DNA of 34,124 nucleotides from Gammaproteobacteria bacterium (GTDB lineage Bacteria; Pseudomonadota; Gammaproteobacteria; GCF-002020875): contig JABGQL010000096.1 in the NCBI GenBank assembly GCA_018648825.1, positions 19,515 through 53,638 on the forward strand. The letters run 5' to 3'. Of the stretch, positions 26,078-34,124 are shown piece by piece; the stretch's first letter is position 1; the number at the start of each line of letters is the position of its first letter. A program made the position numbers and the translations under genes. The notes beneath the pieces are model-generated. The model saw only the letters and a program-made list of their open reading frames with translations. It did not search any database and was not told where the DNA came from.

Positions 26078-26231
26078 GATCCGTTACGATACCGACTTTT
26101 CCACTAGGTTACACCTATGATCCTAGAATCCTCAGTTGACCGCTATTAAAATCTGTAAGCCAATGCAACTACAGGAAAAACCGATGATTATTATATTCAC
26201 TCAATGGGTGAAGGTCGCTACGCACCAAATT

Positions 26232-26326
26232 GCACGCACAGGCGCACGCATTACTGCGTTACAACTCCTTACAATAACTGGTTATTCCGCGTCGTTGTGC
26301 CTTGTTCTGCGCACGCCTGTACGCAC
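26232..26326. repeat. Large nested imperfect palindrome upstream of the TauE gene
   Basis: Outer arms 26232-26250 and 26308-26326 are complementary at 14 of 19 positions around a shared ACAGGCG/CGCCTGT core. Inside, ACAAC (26261-26265) pairs with GTTGT (26294-26298), and AATAAC (26273-26278) pairs with GTTATT (26281-26286) at the centre. It forms a long hairpin without a trailing T-run, so it is not a terminator. It resembles a small intergenic repeat or MITE remnant, but no second copy is in the window. Confidence 0.55.
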
Positions 26327-26356
26327 ACTCTGGTCCGTCCAATTGAGGCATCTAGG

Positions 26357-27097
26357 ATGATTGAGATGCTCACCACCACAGAGCTACTATTTTGTGCCTT
26401 AACACTGTTGGCCGCCTACTTTGTGCGTGGCATTACCGGCTTTGGCTCAGCGCTGGTGGCGGTGCCGCTGCTGTCGCTGTTGTTGCCCGTCACAGTGGTG
26501 GTGCCGGTGGTGATTCTGCTCGACTACTTGAGCTCATTGTCGCACGGTGTGCACCACCGTAAGCAGGTGTTGTGGCGAGAGATCTTTCCTCTGACTCCAT
26601 TTACCCTGATGGGTATTGTGACTGCGCTCTATCTGATGAAGACGGTTGAACCGGGTGCTCTGACACTGGCGCTAGGGATTTTTGTGATGCTCTATGCGCT
26701 CTATTCGCTGTTGCAGATTAAGCCGCAGCAGGGCTCCCGCCTATGGGCGGTCCCACTCGGTTTTCTTGCAGGGTTGGTGGGTACCACGTTTGGTACCGGC
26801 GGCCCCTTTGTTGTGATCTATCTCACCCTGCGGCAGCTCGATAAACTCACTTTTCGGGGTACGATCGCGGTGATCTTTCTAATTGATGGGGGGATGCGCT
26901 TGGTAGGGTACACCCTCTCCGGTTTCTTCAACCAAGACTTACTGTTGTGGACGCTGCTCTCAATCCCGCTGGCTGTGGTCGGTATGTGGGGCGGGGGGCA
27001 GATCCATATTGGGCTGAGTCAGCAACGTTTTGTACAGATTGTCAGCGTAGTTTTGCTGGCGAGCGGGAGTGCTCTACTGCTGAAGTCGTGGGGGTAG
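26357..27097 (+). CDS. TauE/SafE family (sulfite/anion exporter-like) permease
   Basis: A 246-residue polytopic inner-membrane protein of the TauE/SafE family, transporters of sulfonates, sulfite or related anions. The family glycine motifs are duplicated: VRGITGFGSALVAVPLLSL near the N-terminus and GFLAGLVGTTFGTGGPFVV in the middle. I choose the ATG at 26357; the frame is open upstream to 26204, but that extension reads through the palindrome and is hydrophilic, so it is unlikely to be coding. An in-frame ATG at 26366 is also possible. It stands alone between a divergent gene and a kinase gene. Substrate cannot be assigned. Confidence 0.87.
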   Translation: MIEMLTTTELLFCALTLLAAYFVRGITGFGSALVAVPLLSLLLPVTVVVPVVILLDYLSSLSHGVHHRKQVLWREIFPLTPFTLMGIVTALYLMKTVEPGALTLALGIFVMLYALYSLLQIKPQQGSRLWAVPLGFLAGLVGTTFGTGGPFVVIYLTLRQLDKLTFRGTIAVIFLIDGGMRLVGYTLSGFFNQDLLLWTLLSIPLAVVGMWGGGQIHIGLSQQRFVQIVSVVLLASGSALLLKSWG

Positions 27098-27211
27098 TCC
27101 TTGAGTAGGCCTTGATAAGTTACGAATTGTTGCGTGATGGGAGTAGACAGTGGGGTGTAGCTAAGGTACTTTGTGTTGTTCTGAACTTGGGGACTATTGA
27201 GGCTACTTTGA

Positions 27212-30145
27212 ATGAAAATCTTGTTGGTTGATGATTCACCAGCAATTATCGATATCTATGGAGAGCTACTGCGCAGTGACGGCTATGAGGTTGTCACCGC
27301 AGGGTCTGCCATTGATGCGTTGAAGCTCGCACTTGCTGAGCAGCCAGATATTGGCATCATTGACTATTTTCTGCCGGATGGAAATGGTGCGGCGTTAACG
27401 CATAGTCTGTTGGGGGCTCCAGAAACGGCCCATATGCTGATCTCACTATTCTCTGAAGTGGACCATCTGCGCGATGCACTGGATGCAGGTGCGATCGATA
27501 TGATCAGTAAAAATGATCCAGATGACCTCATCCTGCTGCGTGTACGTGCCTTGGCTCGACAGGTAGAGCAGTGGCACTATCAACAAAGTATGCGCCAGAT
27601 TGAGCAGGAGAGAGATCCAGATGATCCCATTCGGATCCTCTTGGCCGATGACTCGCTGGCGATCCGCTTTATGTATGCAGAGCTGTTACGTGAGTCAGGC
27701 TTTCAGGTGGAGGCGGTTGGTAGTGTAAAAGAGGCGCTTGAGGTTGCCGTGGTGTTTATGCCGGAACTGGCGATTATTGATTACTATATGCCGGACGGGA
27801 ATGGAGATCAGTTAATCAGCAGCCTGCTCTCTGATCGCAGAACACAAGATGTGATGCCATTTATTCTAACGGATAACGAGGAGGTGATCGAGAAGTCCAT
27901 CTCCGCAGGCGCGATTGATGTGCTACATAAAAGCGACTCCCAAATGGTGTTTCTCAACCGTATCCAGTCGATGGAGCGTTATATCCGTTCACAGCGGTAT
28001 AAGGTGAAGCTGGTAGAGCAGCTGTTTCAGCATGTTCCTGTGGCGATGGTGGAGATTGCGGGGCAATTTGTGATGCAGACTAATCCGGGTTTCAACGCCA
28101 TTTTTGGTTTCTCTCCCTACCCAGGGATGGAACATGTCGTGCTACTCTCTCGTATGGGTATGAGTGAAGAGAGCGTCCATGAGATTGAGAGGTTGCTCGC
28201 TGTTGAGGTGCCTCAGTCTAATAAAGTGCTCAAAAGCTGGGGCTATATCGGGAGAGATGGCGCATCAAAACAGCTAGAGTTGACCTTGACTATGCTGCCA
28301 GAGGATAAAAGTAAGCGTGTCAGACGCCAGTTGCTCTCAATCTCTGATGTGACTGCACTGATGGATCTGAACAAGGCAGAAGAGCAAGCGCGGGAGTCGG
28401 AACTGAGGCAGAGCTGGCTCTGTTCGATTCTATCCAGTATTCCGGATGGAATTCTGGTGGTAGGTGACGAAGGTGAGATCCAGCAGACCAACCCAGCGGC
28501 ACTGGAGATGCTGGGGTATAGTGAAGAGGAGTTGATTGGCACAGAGATGGAGATGCTGTTCTCTGACGTAGAGCAGGAGGAGGTGGACCGCTACCTGAAA
28601 CGTAAGGATGGCTCTGTTGTGCCGGTTTCGCTGACCACAGCCTCTTTGGATAGTGGAGATGGGGAGGGCATGGGGGGGCATGTGGTGGTGCTGCATGACC
28701 TAGAGGCGCTGTTAAGCGCAGAGAGTGCAGAACGTGCCAGTAAGGCGAAGGATGAGTTTCTCGCCTCCATGAGCCATGAGTTGCGTACCCCGTTGACCAC
28801 CATCATTGGTAGCAGTGAAATACTCCTTGAAAGTGACCTGAATCAGGATCAGCAGGGGCTGTTGCGTGTGATTGAGATCTCCAGCCGTCGCCAACTGTCG
28901 CTGGTCAATGATATTCTAGATCTCTCCAAGATTGAGTCTGGTAAGTTTGAGATTAACCACATTGAGTTTGATCTGGATACACTGATTGATGAGATTGAGC
29001 ACCTCTTTATTGCCCAGGCGCAGGGTTCCAAAATTACCTTCCGTACTGAGAAAGAGGTGGATTTTAAATACTGCCTGATCGGTGATGGGCAACGCATCGG
29101 ACAGGTATTGATCAACCTGTTGAGTAACGCCTTCAAATTCACCTCAGAAGGGGAGGTTGTGCTGCGCGTCCGGCAACAGGATGAGAGGCTCTTGCTGGGC
29201 GTGATCGATCAGGGGATCGGTATTCCAGAAGATGTGCTGAGTCGCCTGTTTCGCCCTTTTGAGCAGGCCGATGGCAGCATCTCGCGTCGCTTTGGGGGGA
29301 CCGGGCTTGGGCTACATATCTCTAAAGTGCTGGCCGAGCTGATGGGGGGAGAGATTGAGGTGAGCAGTGTGGCGGGGGAGGGGGCCTGTTTTCAGTTGAG
29401 TATTCCTCTGCTGATCAGCGAGCAGGCAGTAGTGCCCCAAGAGAAGAAGCGAGCCTTGACCTCAGAGCAGTTCTTCGGGCGCGTGTTGTTGGCAGAAGAT
29501 ACGCCAGAGATTCAGGCGTTAATGCGCCGGATACTCGGCAATGTGGGTGTTGAGGTCGAGGTGGCCAATAATGGACAAGAGGCGATTGATATTGTGCTCT
29601 CACAAGTAGAGCCGTTTGATCTGATCTTGATGGATATGCAGATGCCAGAGCTCAACGGTATTGAAGCGACCGAGATGTTGCGCCAGCTGGGTTACGATGT
29701 ACCCATTGTGGCACTGACCGCCAATGTGATGCAGAAGCATCGTGACCAGTTCGAGACCGCAGGCTGTAATGGCTTCCTCAGTAAGCCGATTGATCGGCAG
29801 GCACTGTTTCAGGTGTTAGGAGAGTATCTGCAGCATGGGGAGGGCGATATGACTGTGGCTACAGAGGAGAGCTGGGTTGACCCTGAATTGCATGAGGTGT
29901 TTATTAAACATGCAGTGCAGTTGAGAGAAGAGTTGAAAGGTCACTTCAATGAGGAGGCGTGGCAAGAGGCGAGAGAGGTATCCCACAGTTTGAAGGGGAG
30001 TGGGGCTACTTTTGGTTATCCTCTGTTGGGGGATATGGGGCATGCAGTCTGCCATGCGCTGGATCTGGGGCATCATGAGCAAGTTCCAAAACTGATAGAA
30101 AAACTACTTGAAGAGCTGGATCAAGTACTTAATAGCGACCTGTGA
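27212..30145 (+). CDS. Hybrid histidine kinase: REC-REC-PAS-PAS-HisKA-HATPase-REC-HPt
   Basis: A 977-residue soluble sensor with a full phosphorelay. Two N-terminal receivers (phospho-Asp51 and Asp190) are each followed by a conserved Lys, but as K-N-D or K-S-D rather than the usual K-P. Two PAS-like regions lie at about 265-380 and 405-500. Then come HisKA with SHELRTPL (His522), HATPase_c with the N, G1 and G2 boxes (LLSNAFKF, DQGIGIP, GGTGLGLHIS), a third receiver (Asp808, LTANV, SKP) and a C-terminal HPt with SHSLKGSG (His925). No membrane segment is visible. The GAGG site is near the ATG. It is nine bases ahead of the antiporter gene and may control it; no output domain is attached. Confidence 0.92.
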   Translation: MKILLVDDSPAIIDIYGELLRSDGYEVVTAGSAIDALKLALAEQPDIGIIDYFLPDGNGAALTHSLLGAPETAHMLISLFSEVDHLRDALDAGAIDMISKNDPDDLILLRVRALARQVEQWHYQQSMRQIEQERDPDDPIRILLADDSLAIRFMYAELLRESGFQVEAVGSVKEALEVAVVFMPELAIIDYYMPDGNGDQLISSLLSDRRTQDVMPFILTDNEEVIEKSISAGAIDVLHKSDSQMVFLNRIQSMERYIRSQRYKVKLVEQLFQHVPVAMVEIAGQFVMQTNPGFNAIFGFSPYPGMEHVVLLSRMGMSEESVHEIERLLAVEVPQSNKVLKSWGYIGRDGASKQLELTLTMLPEDKSKRVRRQLLSISDVTALMDLNKAEEQARESELRQSWLCSILSSIPDGILVVGDEGEIQQTNPAALEMLGYSEEELIGTEMEMLFSDVEQEEVDRYLKRKDGSVVPVSLTTASLDSGDGEGMGGHVVVLHDLEALLSAESAERASKAKDEFLASMSHELRTPLTTIIGSSEILLESDLNQDQQGLLRVIEISSRRQLSLVNDILDLSKIESGKFEINHIEFDLDTLIDEIEHLFIAQAQGSKITFRTEKEVDFKYCLIGDGQRIGQVLINLLSNAFKFTSEGEVVLRVRQQDERLLLGVIDQGIGIPEDVLSRLFRPFEQADGSISRRFGGTGLGLHISKVLAELMGGEIEVSSVAGEGACFQLSIPLLISEQAVVPQEKKRALTSEQFFGRVLLAEDTPEIQALMRRILGNVGVEVEVANNGQEAIDIVLSQVEPFDLILMDMQMPELNGIEATEMLRQLGYDVPIVALTANVMQKHRDQFETAGCNGFLSKPIDRQALFQVLGEYLQHGEGDMTVATEESWVDPELHEVFIKHAVQLREELKGHFNEEAWQEAREVSHSLKGSGATFGYPLLGDMGHAVCHALDLGHHEQVPKLIEKLLEELDQVLNSDL

Positions 30146-30154
30146 TATTTACCA

Positions 30155-31858
30155 ATGGCACATGATTATCTGCTGGACCTGACCCTATTGTTGTTTGCGG
30201 CAGTTATTGTGGTGCCTCTGTCGCAGTGGGTACGGTTGGGTGCGGTGCCTGGTTTCTTGATTGCAGGGGGTGTGGTTGGCCCCTCCGGTGTGGGTTGGAT
30301 TACCAATAGCACAGAGATCGGCCACTTTGCCGAGATTGGGGTGGTGCTGCTGCTGTTTGTGATTGGTATTGAACTCAAGCCCGCGCTGCTGTGGAGAATT
30401 CGTCGCCTGGTCTTTGGGCTGGGTAGTGCGCAGGTTTTGGTTACGGGAGTGCTGCTGGTGGCGGTGAGCCATCTGTTGTTTGAGGTTCCTCTCAAGGCAT
30501 CAATCTTGATTGGCTTGGCCTTGGCGCTCTCCTCAACCGCTTTTGTACTGCAGTTGCTGAAAGAGAACCGCTCTCTCACCTCGGTTTATGGGCGTAGCTC
30601 CTTTGCGATACTGTTGCTGCAAGATTTGGCGGTTGTGCCGCTGCTGGCACTGGTGCCACTATTGGCGATGCCCGAACTGAGTATTGGAGCGAATATCGGT
30701 CTCGCGGTGGCTGAGTCACTGTTGATTTTGGGGGGGGTGATTGTGGTCGGGCGTTACCTGCTGCATCCACTGCTGCACCGTATTGCACTCTCCCGGAGTT
30801 CAGAAATCTTTACTGCAACGGCGGTACTGATTGTGATCGGGACCGCGCTGGTGACCGAATATATCGGCCTGTCGATGGCGATGGGGGCCTTTATGGCGGG
30901 TCTACTGCTCTCCAGCTCTCCTTATAAACATCAGGTGATGGCTGAGATTCACCCACTACGCGGGCTTCTGTTGGGGCTCTTCTTTATGTCGATGGGGATG
31001 TCACTCAACCTGGGGCTGCTACTGGCACAGCCGCTCCTCACCTTGGGGCTGGTTGGCTTGCTGATTCTTATCAAGATCATCGCTCTCTACCCTATTGCGC
31101 GCCTCTATGGGGTCAAAGCCAACCACAGTGCTGCTATTGCACTGGTGTTGGCGCAGAGTGGGGAGTTTGCGCTGGTCCTCTTTTCGTTGGCATATCAGGC
31201 AGAACTGTTTGATAACATATTATTTGAACAGCTACTGCTGGTGGTTTTACTGAGTATGTTAGCGACCCCTCTGTTGGCCTATTGGGCACAGAAACAGGCT
31301 AAACGACAACAGAACTGTGTCGCCTGTACCGAGGAGGCTCCCGTTGAACCGCCGGTAGCAGCCCCCATCATTCTGATTGGTTTTGGTCGTGTGGGACAGC
31401 GTATCGGAGAGGTGCTGAAAATGGCGGGGCACGCCTTTGTTGCTCTCGACAGTAGTGCGGCTTCGGTCGAACGTGAGCGTAGTAAGGGGGCGCCCGTCTA
31501 TTACGGAGATGCACACAACCCAGAGTTGTTGAAGGCGGCGGGTGTCAAAGAGGCGACAGCGATAATTGTGACCATCAACAGCCCTAAATCAACAGAGGAG
31601 CTGGTCGCTTACCTGCGTAGTGAATATCCTCAAACCAAACTTTACGCCCGTGGGCACAGTATTGAGCAGTGCATCACCCTGCGTAAGATGGGGGTCACCG
31701 ATGCCGTCTCTGAGAATATTGAGGCGAGCCTAGAGCTGGCAAGAATGGCGCTGGAGGATACTGATTTAGAGGAGAAGGAGAGCAAGATGGTGGTTGAGGC
31801 GTACCGCCGTAGATACCATAGTGAAATGAGGGGAGAAGTGGTTACAGAGAATCCCTAG
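30155..31858 (+). CDS. Kef/CPA2-family K+/H+ antiporter with TrkA-N domain
   Basis: A 567-residue CPA2-family cation:proton antiporter. The N-terminal ~385 residues are hydrophobic transmembrane helices with family motifs such as GxSxxG-like VVGPSGVGWI, LALSSTAFVLQLL and GAFMAGLLLSSSPYKHQ. The C-terminus has a TrkA-N/RCK nucleotide-binding domain starting LIGFGRVGQRIGEVL near residue 409 and ending with a charged tail. In E. coli this architecture is KefB/KefC, K+ efflux gated by glutathione and nucleotides. The ATG has no clear Shine-Dalgarno and lies nine bases after the kinase stop, implying coupling. Exact ion and ligand are uncertain. Confidence 0.92.
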   Translation: MAHDYLLDLTLLLFAAVIVVPLSQWVRLGAVPGFLIAGGVVGPSGVGWITNSTEIGHFAEIGVVLLLFVIGIELKPALLWRIRRLVFGLGSAQVLVTGVLLVAVSHLLFEVPLKASILIGLALALSSTAFVLQLLKENRSLTSVYGRSSFAILLLQDLAVVPLLALVPLLAMPELSIGANIGLAVAESLLILGGVIVVGRYLLHPLLHRIALSRSSEIFTATAVLIVIGTALVTEYIGLSMAMGAFMAGLLLSSSPYKHQVMAEIHPLRGLLLGLFFMSMGMSLNLGLLLAQPLLTLGLVGLLILIKIIALYPIARLYGVKANHSAAIALVLAQSGEFALVLFSLAYQAELFDNILFEQLLLVVLLSMLATPLLAYWAQKQAKRQQNCVACTEEAPVEPPVAAPIILIGFGRVGQRIGEVLKMAGHAFVALDSSAASVERERSKGAPVYYGDAHNPELLKAAGVKEATAIIVTINSPKSTEELVAYLRSEYPQTKLYARGHSIEQCITLRKMGVTDAVSENIEASLELARMALEDTDLEEKESKMVVEAYRRRYHSEMRGEVVTENP

Positions 31859-32041
31859 AGTTTTTGATATTGATGAGCAGCTACAGTGTGATGGCCATTT
31901 TTGTAAGGCGCCGACTATTGTAGTTTGGTAGCATGAGCCGCTTTATGGCATCAACCTGTGTGAGCTATGTGTGATTAGCATAATGAAAAGTGAACACAAA
32001 TCAGTCATGTACAGTAAAAATATCAATGGGATGATCTTGTT

Positions 32042-32620
32042 ATGCTGCTGATGATCGACAATTACGACTCCTTTACCTATAACCTGGTTCAATATTTTGG
32101 CGAACTGGGTGCTGAAGTGGAGGTGCATCGAAATGATCAAATTACCCTAGAGCAGGTTCGGGCGCTCAATCCTGAACGTATCGTGCTCTCCCCGGGGCCT
32201 TGTACGCCAAATCAGGCCGGTATCTCGCTGGATGTGGTTCATCAAATGGCAGGTGAGCTGCCGATCTTGGGAGTCTGTCTGGGGCACCAAACCATTGGTC
32301 AGGCCTTTGGTGGAAAGATTGTCCATGCCGGTGAGATCATGCACGGCAAAACTTCGATGATCTATCACAAGGATGGCGGGGTATTCAAAGGACTCTCCAA
32401 TCCGATGGAGGCGACCCGTTACCACTCACTGGTGATTGAAAAAGAGAGCCTGCCTGAGGTATTTGAGATAACCGCTTGGACGGAGAATCAGGCGGGGGAG
32501 CTGGATGAGATTATGGGTGTGCGTCACAAAGAGTTGGATATCGAGGGGGTACAGTTTCATCCTGAGTCCATTTTGACCGCAGAGGGGCATGCACTGTTGA
32601 AGAACTTTCTGCAGCGATAA
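32042..32620 (+). CDS. trpG: Anthranilate synthase component II (glutamine amidotransferase)
   Basis: Class I glutamine amidotransferase that feeds ammonia to TrpE. The 192 residues have the usual blocks: [29 protein letters not shown], the nucleophile GVCLGH (Cys79), and QFHPES with the catalytic His and Glu near the C-terminus. A dual role with PabB is common in bacteria with a single trpG and cannot be excluded. It heads the trpG-trpD-trpC unit, with 35 bases to trpD. The 183-base upstream gap shows no convincing promoter and no Trp-codon leader. Confidence 0.96.
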   Translation: MLLMIDNYDSFTYNLVQYFGELGAEVEVHRNDQITLEQVRALNPERIVLSPGPCTPNQAGISLDVVHQMAGELPILGVCLGHQTIGQAFGGKIVHAGEIMHGKTSMIYHKDGGVFKGLSNPMEATRYHSLVIEKESLPEVFEITAWTENQAGELDEIMGVRHKELDIEGVQFHPESILTAEGHALLKNFLQR

Positions 32621-32655
32621 CGATTAAGAGAACAAGAGTAAGGGAGAGTACGGCG

Positions 32656-33669
32656 ATGGAGATTCAGGCGGCGATACAAGCGGTAATTGAGCAGAGAGAT
32701 CTGAGTAGAGAGGAGATGCAGTCGGTGATGCGCAGCATCATGACCGGTGAAGCGACACAGGCTCAGATTGGAGGGTTCCTGATCGGGTTGCGGATGAAGG
32801 GCGAGACGGTGGATGAGATCACCGCAGCTGCCTCTGTAATGCGTGAGCTGGCAACGCCAGTAGCGGTCTCTGGAGACCACATGGTGGACTGCTGTGGGAC
32901 TGGAGGTGATGGCTCCAAGACCTTCAATATCTCAACCGCCTCCACCTTCGTCATTGCGGCAGCCGGTGGGCAGGTGGCAAAACATGGTAACCGCTCTATC
33001 TCTAGCAGCTCTGGCAGTGCCGATCTGTTGGAAGCGGCAGGAGTGAAACTTGATCTTTCACCAGAACAGGTGGCGAAATGTATCGAACAGGTCGGTGTTG
33101 GCTTTATGTTTGCACCAATGCATCACAGTGCGATGAAACATGCGATTGGCCCGCGCAAGGAGATGGCGGTGCGTACCGTCTTCAACCTGCTGGGACCACT
33201 GACCAACCCTGCAGGTGCCCCCAATCAGGTGATTGGTGTATTTGATGCGGCTTGGGTAGAGCCGTTGGCGCAGGTGCTGAAACAGCTTGGTAGCCATCAT
33301 GTGATGGTGGTGCACGGCTCTGATGGACTGGATGAGATTACGGTGAGTGGAGATACTCATGTTGCTGAGTTGAAAGAGGGTGTCGTGACTACCTATACCA
33401 TCAATCCTACACAGTTTGGCATCTCTATCGCGGGGCTGGAGAGCTTGGCGGTGGATGGTGCTACAGAGAGCCTTAAGGTGGTGAAGGGGGTGTTGGATGG
33501 TGAGACTGGTGCTGCAGGGGATATCGTGGCGCTGAACGCTGGAGCGGCGATCTATGTGGCGGGATTGGCGGACTCATTACGGGCGGGTGTGGAGCGTGCG
33601 CAGGCGCTGATTGTTAGTGGCGATGCGCGTGCGAAATTAGATGCACTTGTGGGCTGTTCGCAGCAGTAG
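32656..33669 (+). CDS. trpD: Anthranilate phosphoribosyltransferase
   Basis: Transfers phosphoribose from PRPP to anthranilate, the second step of tryptophan synthesis. The 337-residue protein shows the glycine-rich PRPP loop [13 protein letters not shown], the KHGNRSISS segment, and the [15 protein letters not shown] block. The ATG at 32656 is preceded by GGGAGAG within a normal distance. trpC follows after 10 bases. The family fold has an N-terminal helical domain and a C-terminal alpha/beta domain, and both are complete here. Confidence 0.97.
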   Translation: MEIQAAIQAVIEQRDLSREEMQSVMRSIMTGEATQAQIGGFLIGLRMKGETVDEITAAASVMRELATPVAVSGDHMVDCCGTGGDGSKTFNISTASTFVIAAAGGQVAKHGNRSISSSSGSADLLEAAGVKLDLSPEQVAKCIEQVGVGFMFAPMHHSAMKHAIGPRKEMAVRTVFNLLGPLTNPAGAPNQVIGVFDAAWVEPLAQVLKQLGSHHVMVVHGSDGLDEITVSGDTHVAELKEGVVTTYTINPTQFGISIAGLESLAVDGATESLKVVKGVLDGETGAAGDIVALNAGAAIYVAGLADSLRAGVERAQALIVSGDARAKLDALVGCSQQ

Positions 33670-33679
33670 GTGACCATTT

Positions 33680-34124
33680 ATGAGTGATACCCCCGATATT
33701 TTAGTTAAAATCCTGCAGCGCAAGCAGCAGGAAATTGCCGCACGTCGTCTGAAAAGTGACCTCCAAGAGCAGCGTTCAATGGCACGAGATGCGATGCCTG
33801 TGCGTGGTTTTGTCGATGCGATGCGTCGGCGTATCGAGGTGGGTGACCCTGCGGTTATTGCCGAGATTAAAAAGGCCTCTCCCAGTAAGGGGTTGTTGCG
33901 CGAAAATTTTATTCCAGAGGAGATTGCTGAGAGCTATCAGCAGGGGGGGGCTGCTTGCCTCTCTATCCTTACGGACCGGGACTTTTTTCAGGGGGAAGAG
34001 GCCTACCTGATGGCCGCACGCGCGGCTTGTGAACTTCCGGTGATCCGCAAAGATTTCATTGTCGATCCGTACCAGGTGTACGAGGCGCGCGCGATCCATG
34101 CCGACTGTATTTTGTTGATTGTGG
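33680..34124 (+). CDS. trpC: Indole-3-glycerol phosphate synthase, 3'-truncated by window edge
   Basis: N-terminal 148 codons of a (beta/alpha)8-barrel enzyme that closes the indole ring in tryptophan synthesis. The ATG at 33680 lies 10 bases after the trpD stop. Visible features are the N-terminal helix [20 protein letters not shown], the active-site strand [13 protein letters not shown] (catalytic Lys), [12 protein letters not shown] and [18 protein letters not shown]. The rest lies beyond base 34124. It is monofunctional-like in this N-terminal part. Whether a trpF domain is fused cannot be seen. Confidence 0.96.
   Translation, partial: MSDTPDILVKILQRKQQEIAARRLKSDLQEQRSMARDAMPVRGFVDAMRRRIEVGDPAVIAEIKKASPSKGLLRENFIPEEIAESYQQGGAACLSILTDRDFFQGEEAYLMAARAACELPVIRKDFIVDPYQVYEARAIHADCILLIV

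Noticed and set aside
26204-26356. N-terminal extension of the TauE/SafE gene
   Set aside because: The frame is open, but it crosses the nested palindrome and encodes a hydrophilic, Cys- and His-rich stretch unlike the family. The ATG at 26357 leads directly into the first membrane helix.
31933-31974. Short frame before trpG as a possible trp leader peptide
   Set aside because: It encodes 13 residues with no Trp codons and is not followed by a terminator hairpin, so it does not fit an attenuator.

Overview
This window looks like chromosome from a free-living or symbiotic gammaproteobacterium, probably an autotroph. The order gap-pgk-pyk-fba, followed later by rpe-gph-trpE and trpG-trpD-trpC, is the arrangement I associate with Calvin-cycle Gammaproteobacteria such as sulfur oxidisers. 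That lineage call is inference: no RuBisCO, sulfur-oxidation or rRNA gene lies in the window. Base composition is moderate, and most genes are tightly packed. No intergenic stretch exceeds 300 bases; the longest is 26078-26356 (279 bases).

Region 1 (1-5010) holds central carbon metabolism on the + strand: the 3' end of gap, then pgk, pyk and class II fba, with clear rho-independent terminators after gap and after fba. Region 2 (5025-9918) starts with two minor-pilin genes (pilW, pilV) on the - strand. Twenty to 32 bases away, divergently, a tightly coupled set begins: two DUF1538 membrane proteins, a PII-like protein and a CBS-pair protein, then ampD and ampE. The DUF1538-DUF1538-PII-CBS cassette looks like a nucleotide-regulated membrane system of unknown substrate. 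Region 3 (9934-12703) has a CobC-like histidine phosphatase, a degenerate HD-GYP protein and the co-chaperone djlA.

Region 4 (12751-19242) is a compact defence island. It contains an AAA ATPase overlapping a DUF4276 TOPRIM-like protein (an OLD/PARIS-like pairing), a Type III restriction-modification pair (mod, res), and a RelE-type toxin gene overlapping the end of res. No separate relB is present. Instead the last ~33 residues of Res look like the toxin-binding tail of a RelB antitoxin, which is the most unusual observation here.

Region 5 (19324-22535) returns to housekeeping: rpe, gph (phosphoglycolate phosphatase), trpE and a small unknown gene. Region 6 (22580-31858) has a fused LplT-Aas lysophospholipid acyltransferase on the - strand, a TauE/SafE permease preceded by a large nested palindrome, a soluble hybrid histidine kinase with tandem N-terminal receiver domains and its own HPt domain, and a Kef-type K+/H+ antiporter. 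Region 7 (32042-34124) is trpG-trpD-trpC, with trpC cut by the window edge. Tryptophan synthesis is therefore split: trpE travels with rpe-gph, and trpGDC lies about 9.8 kb downstream.
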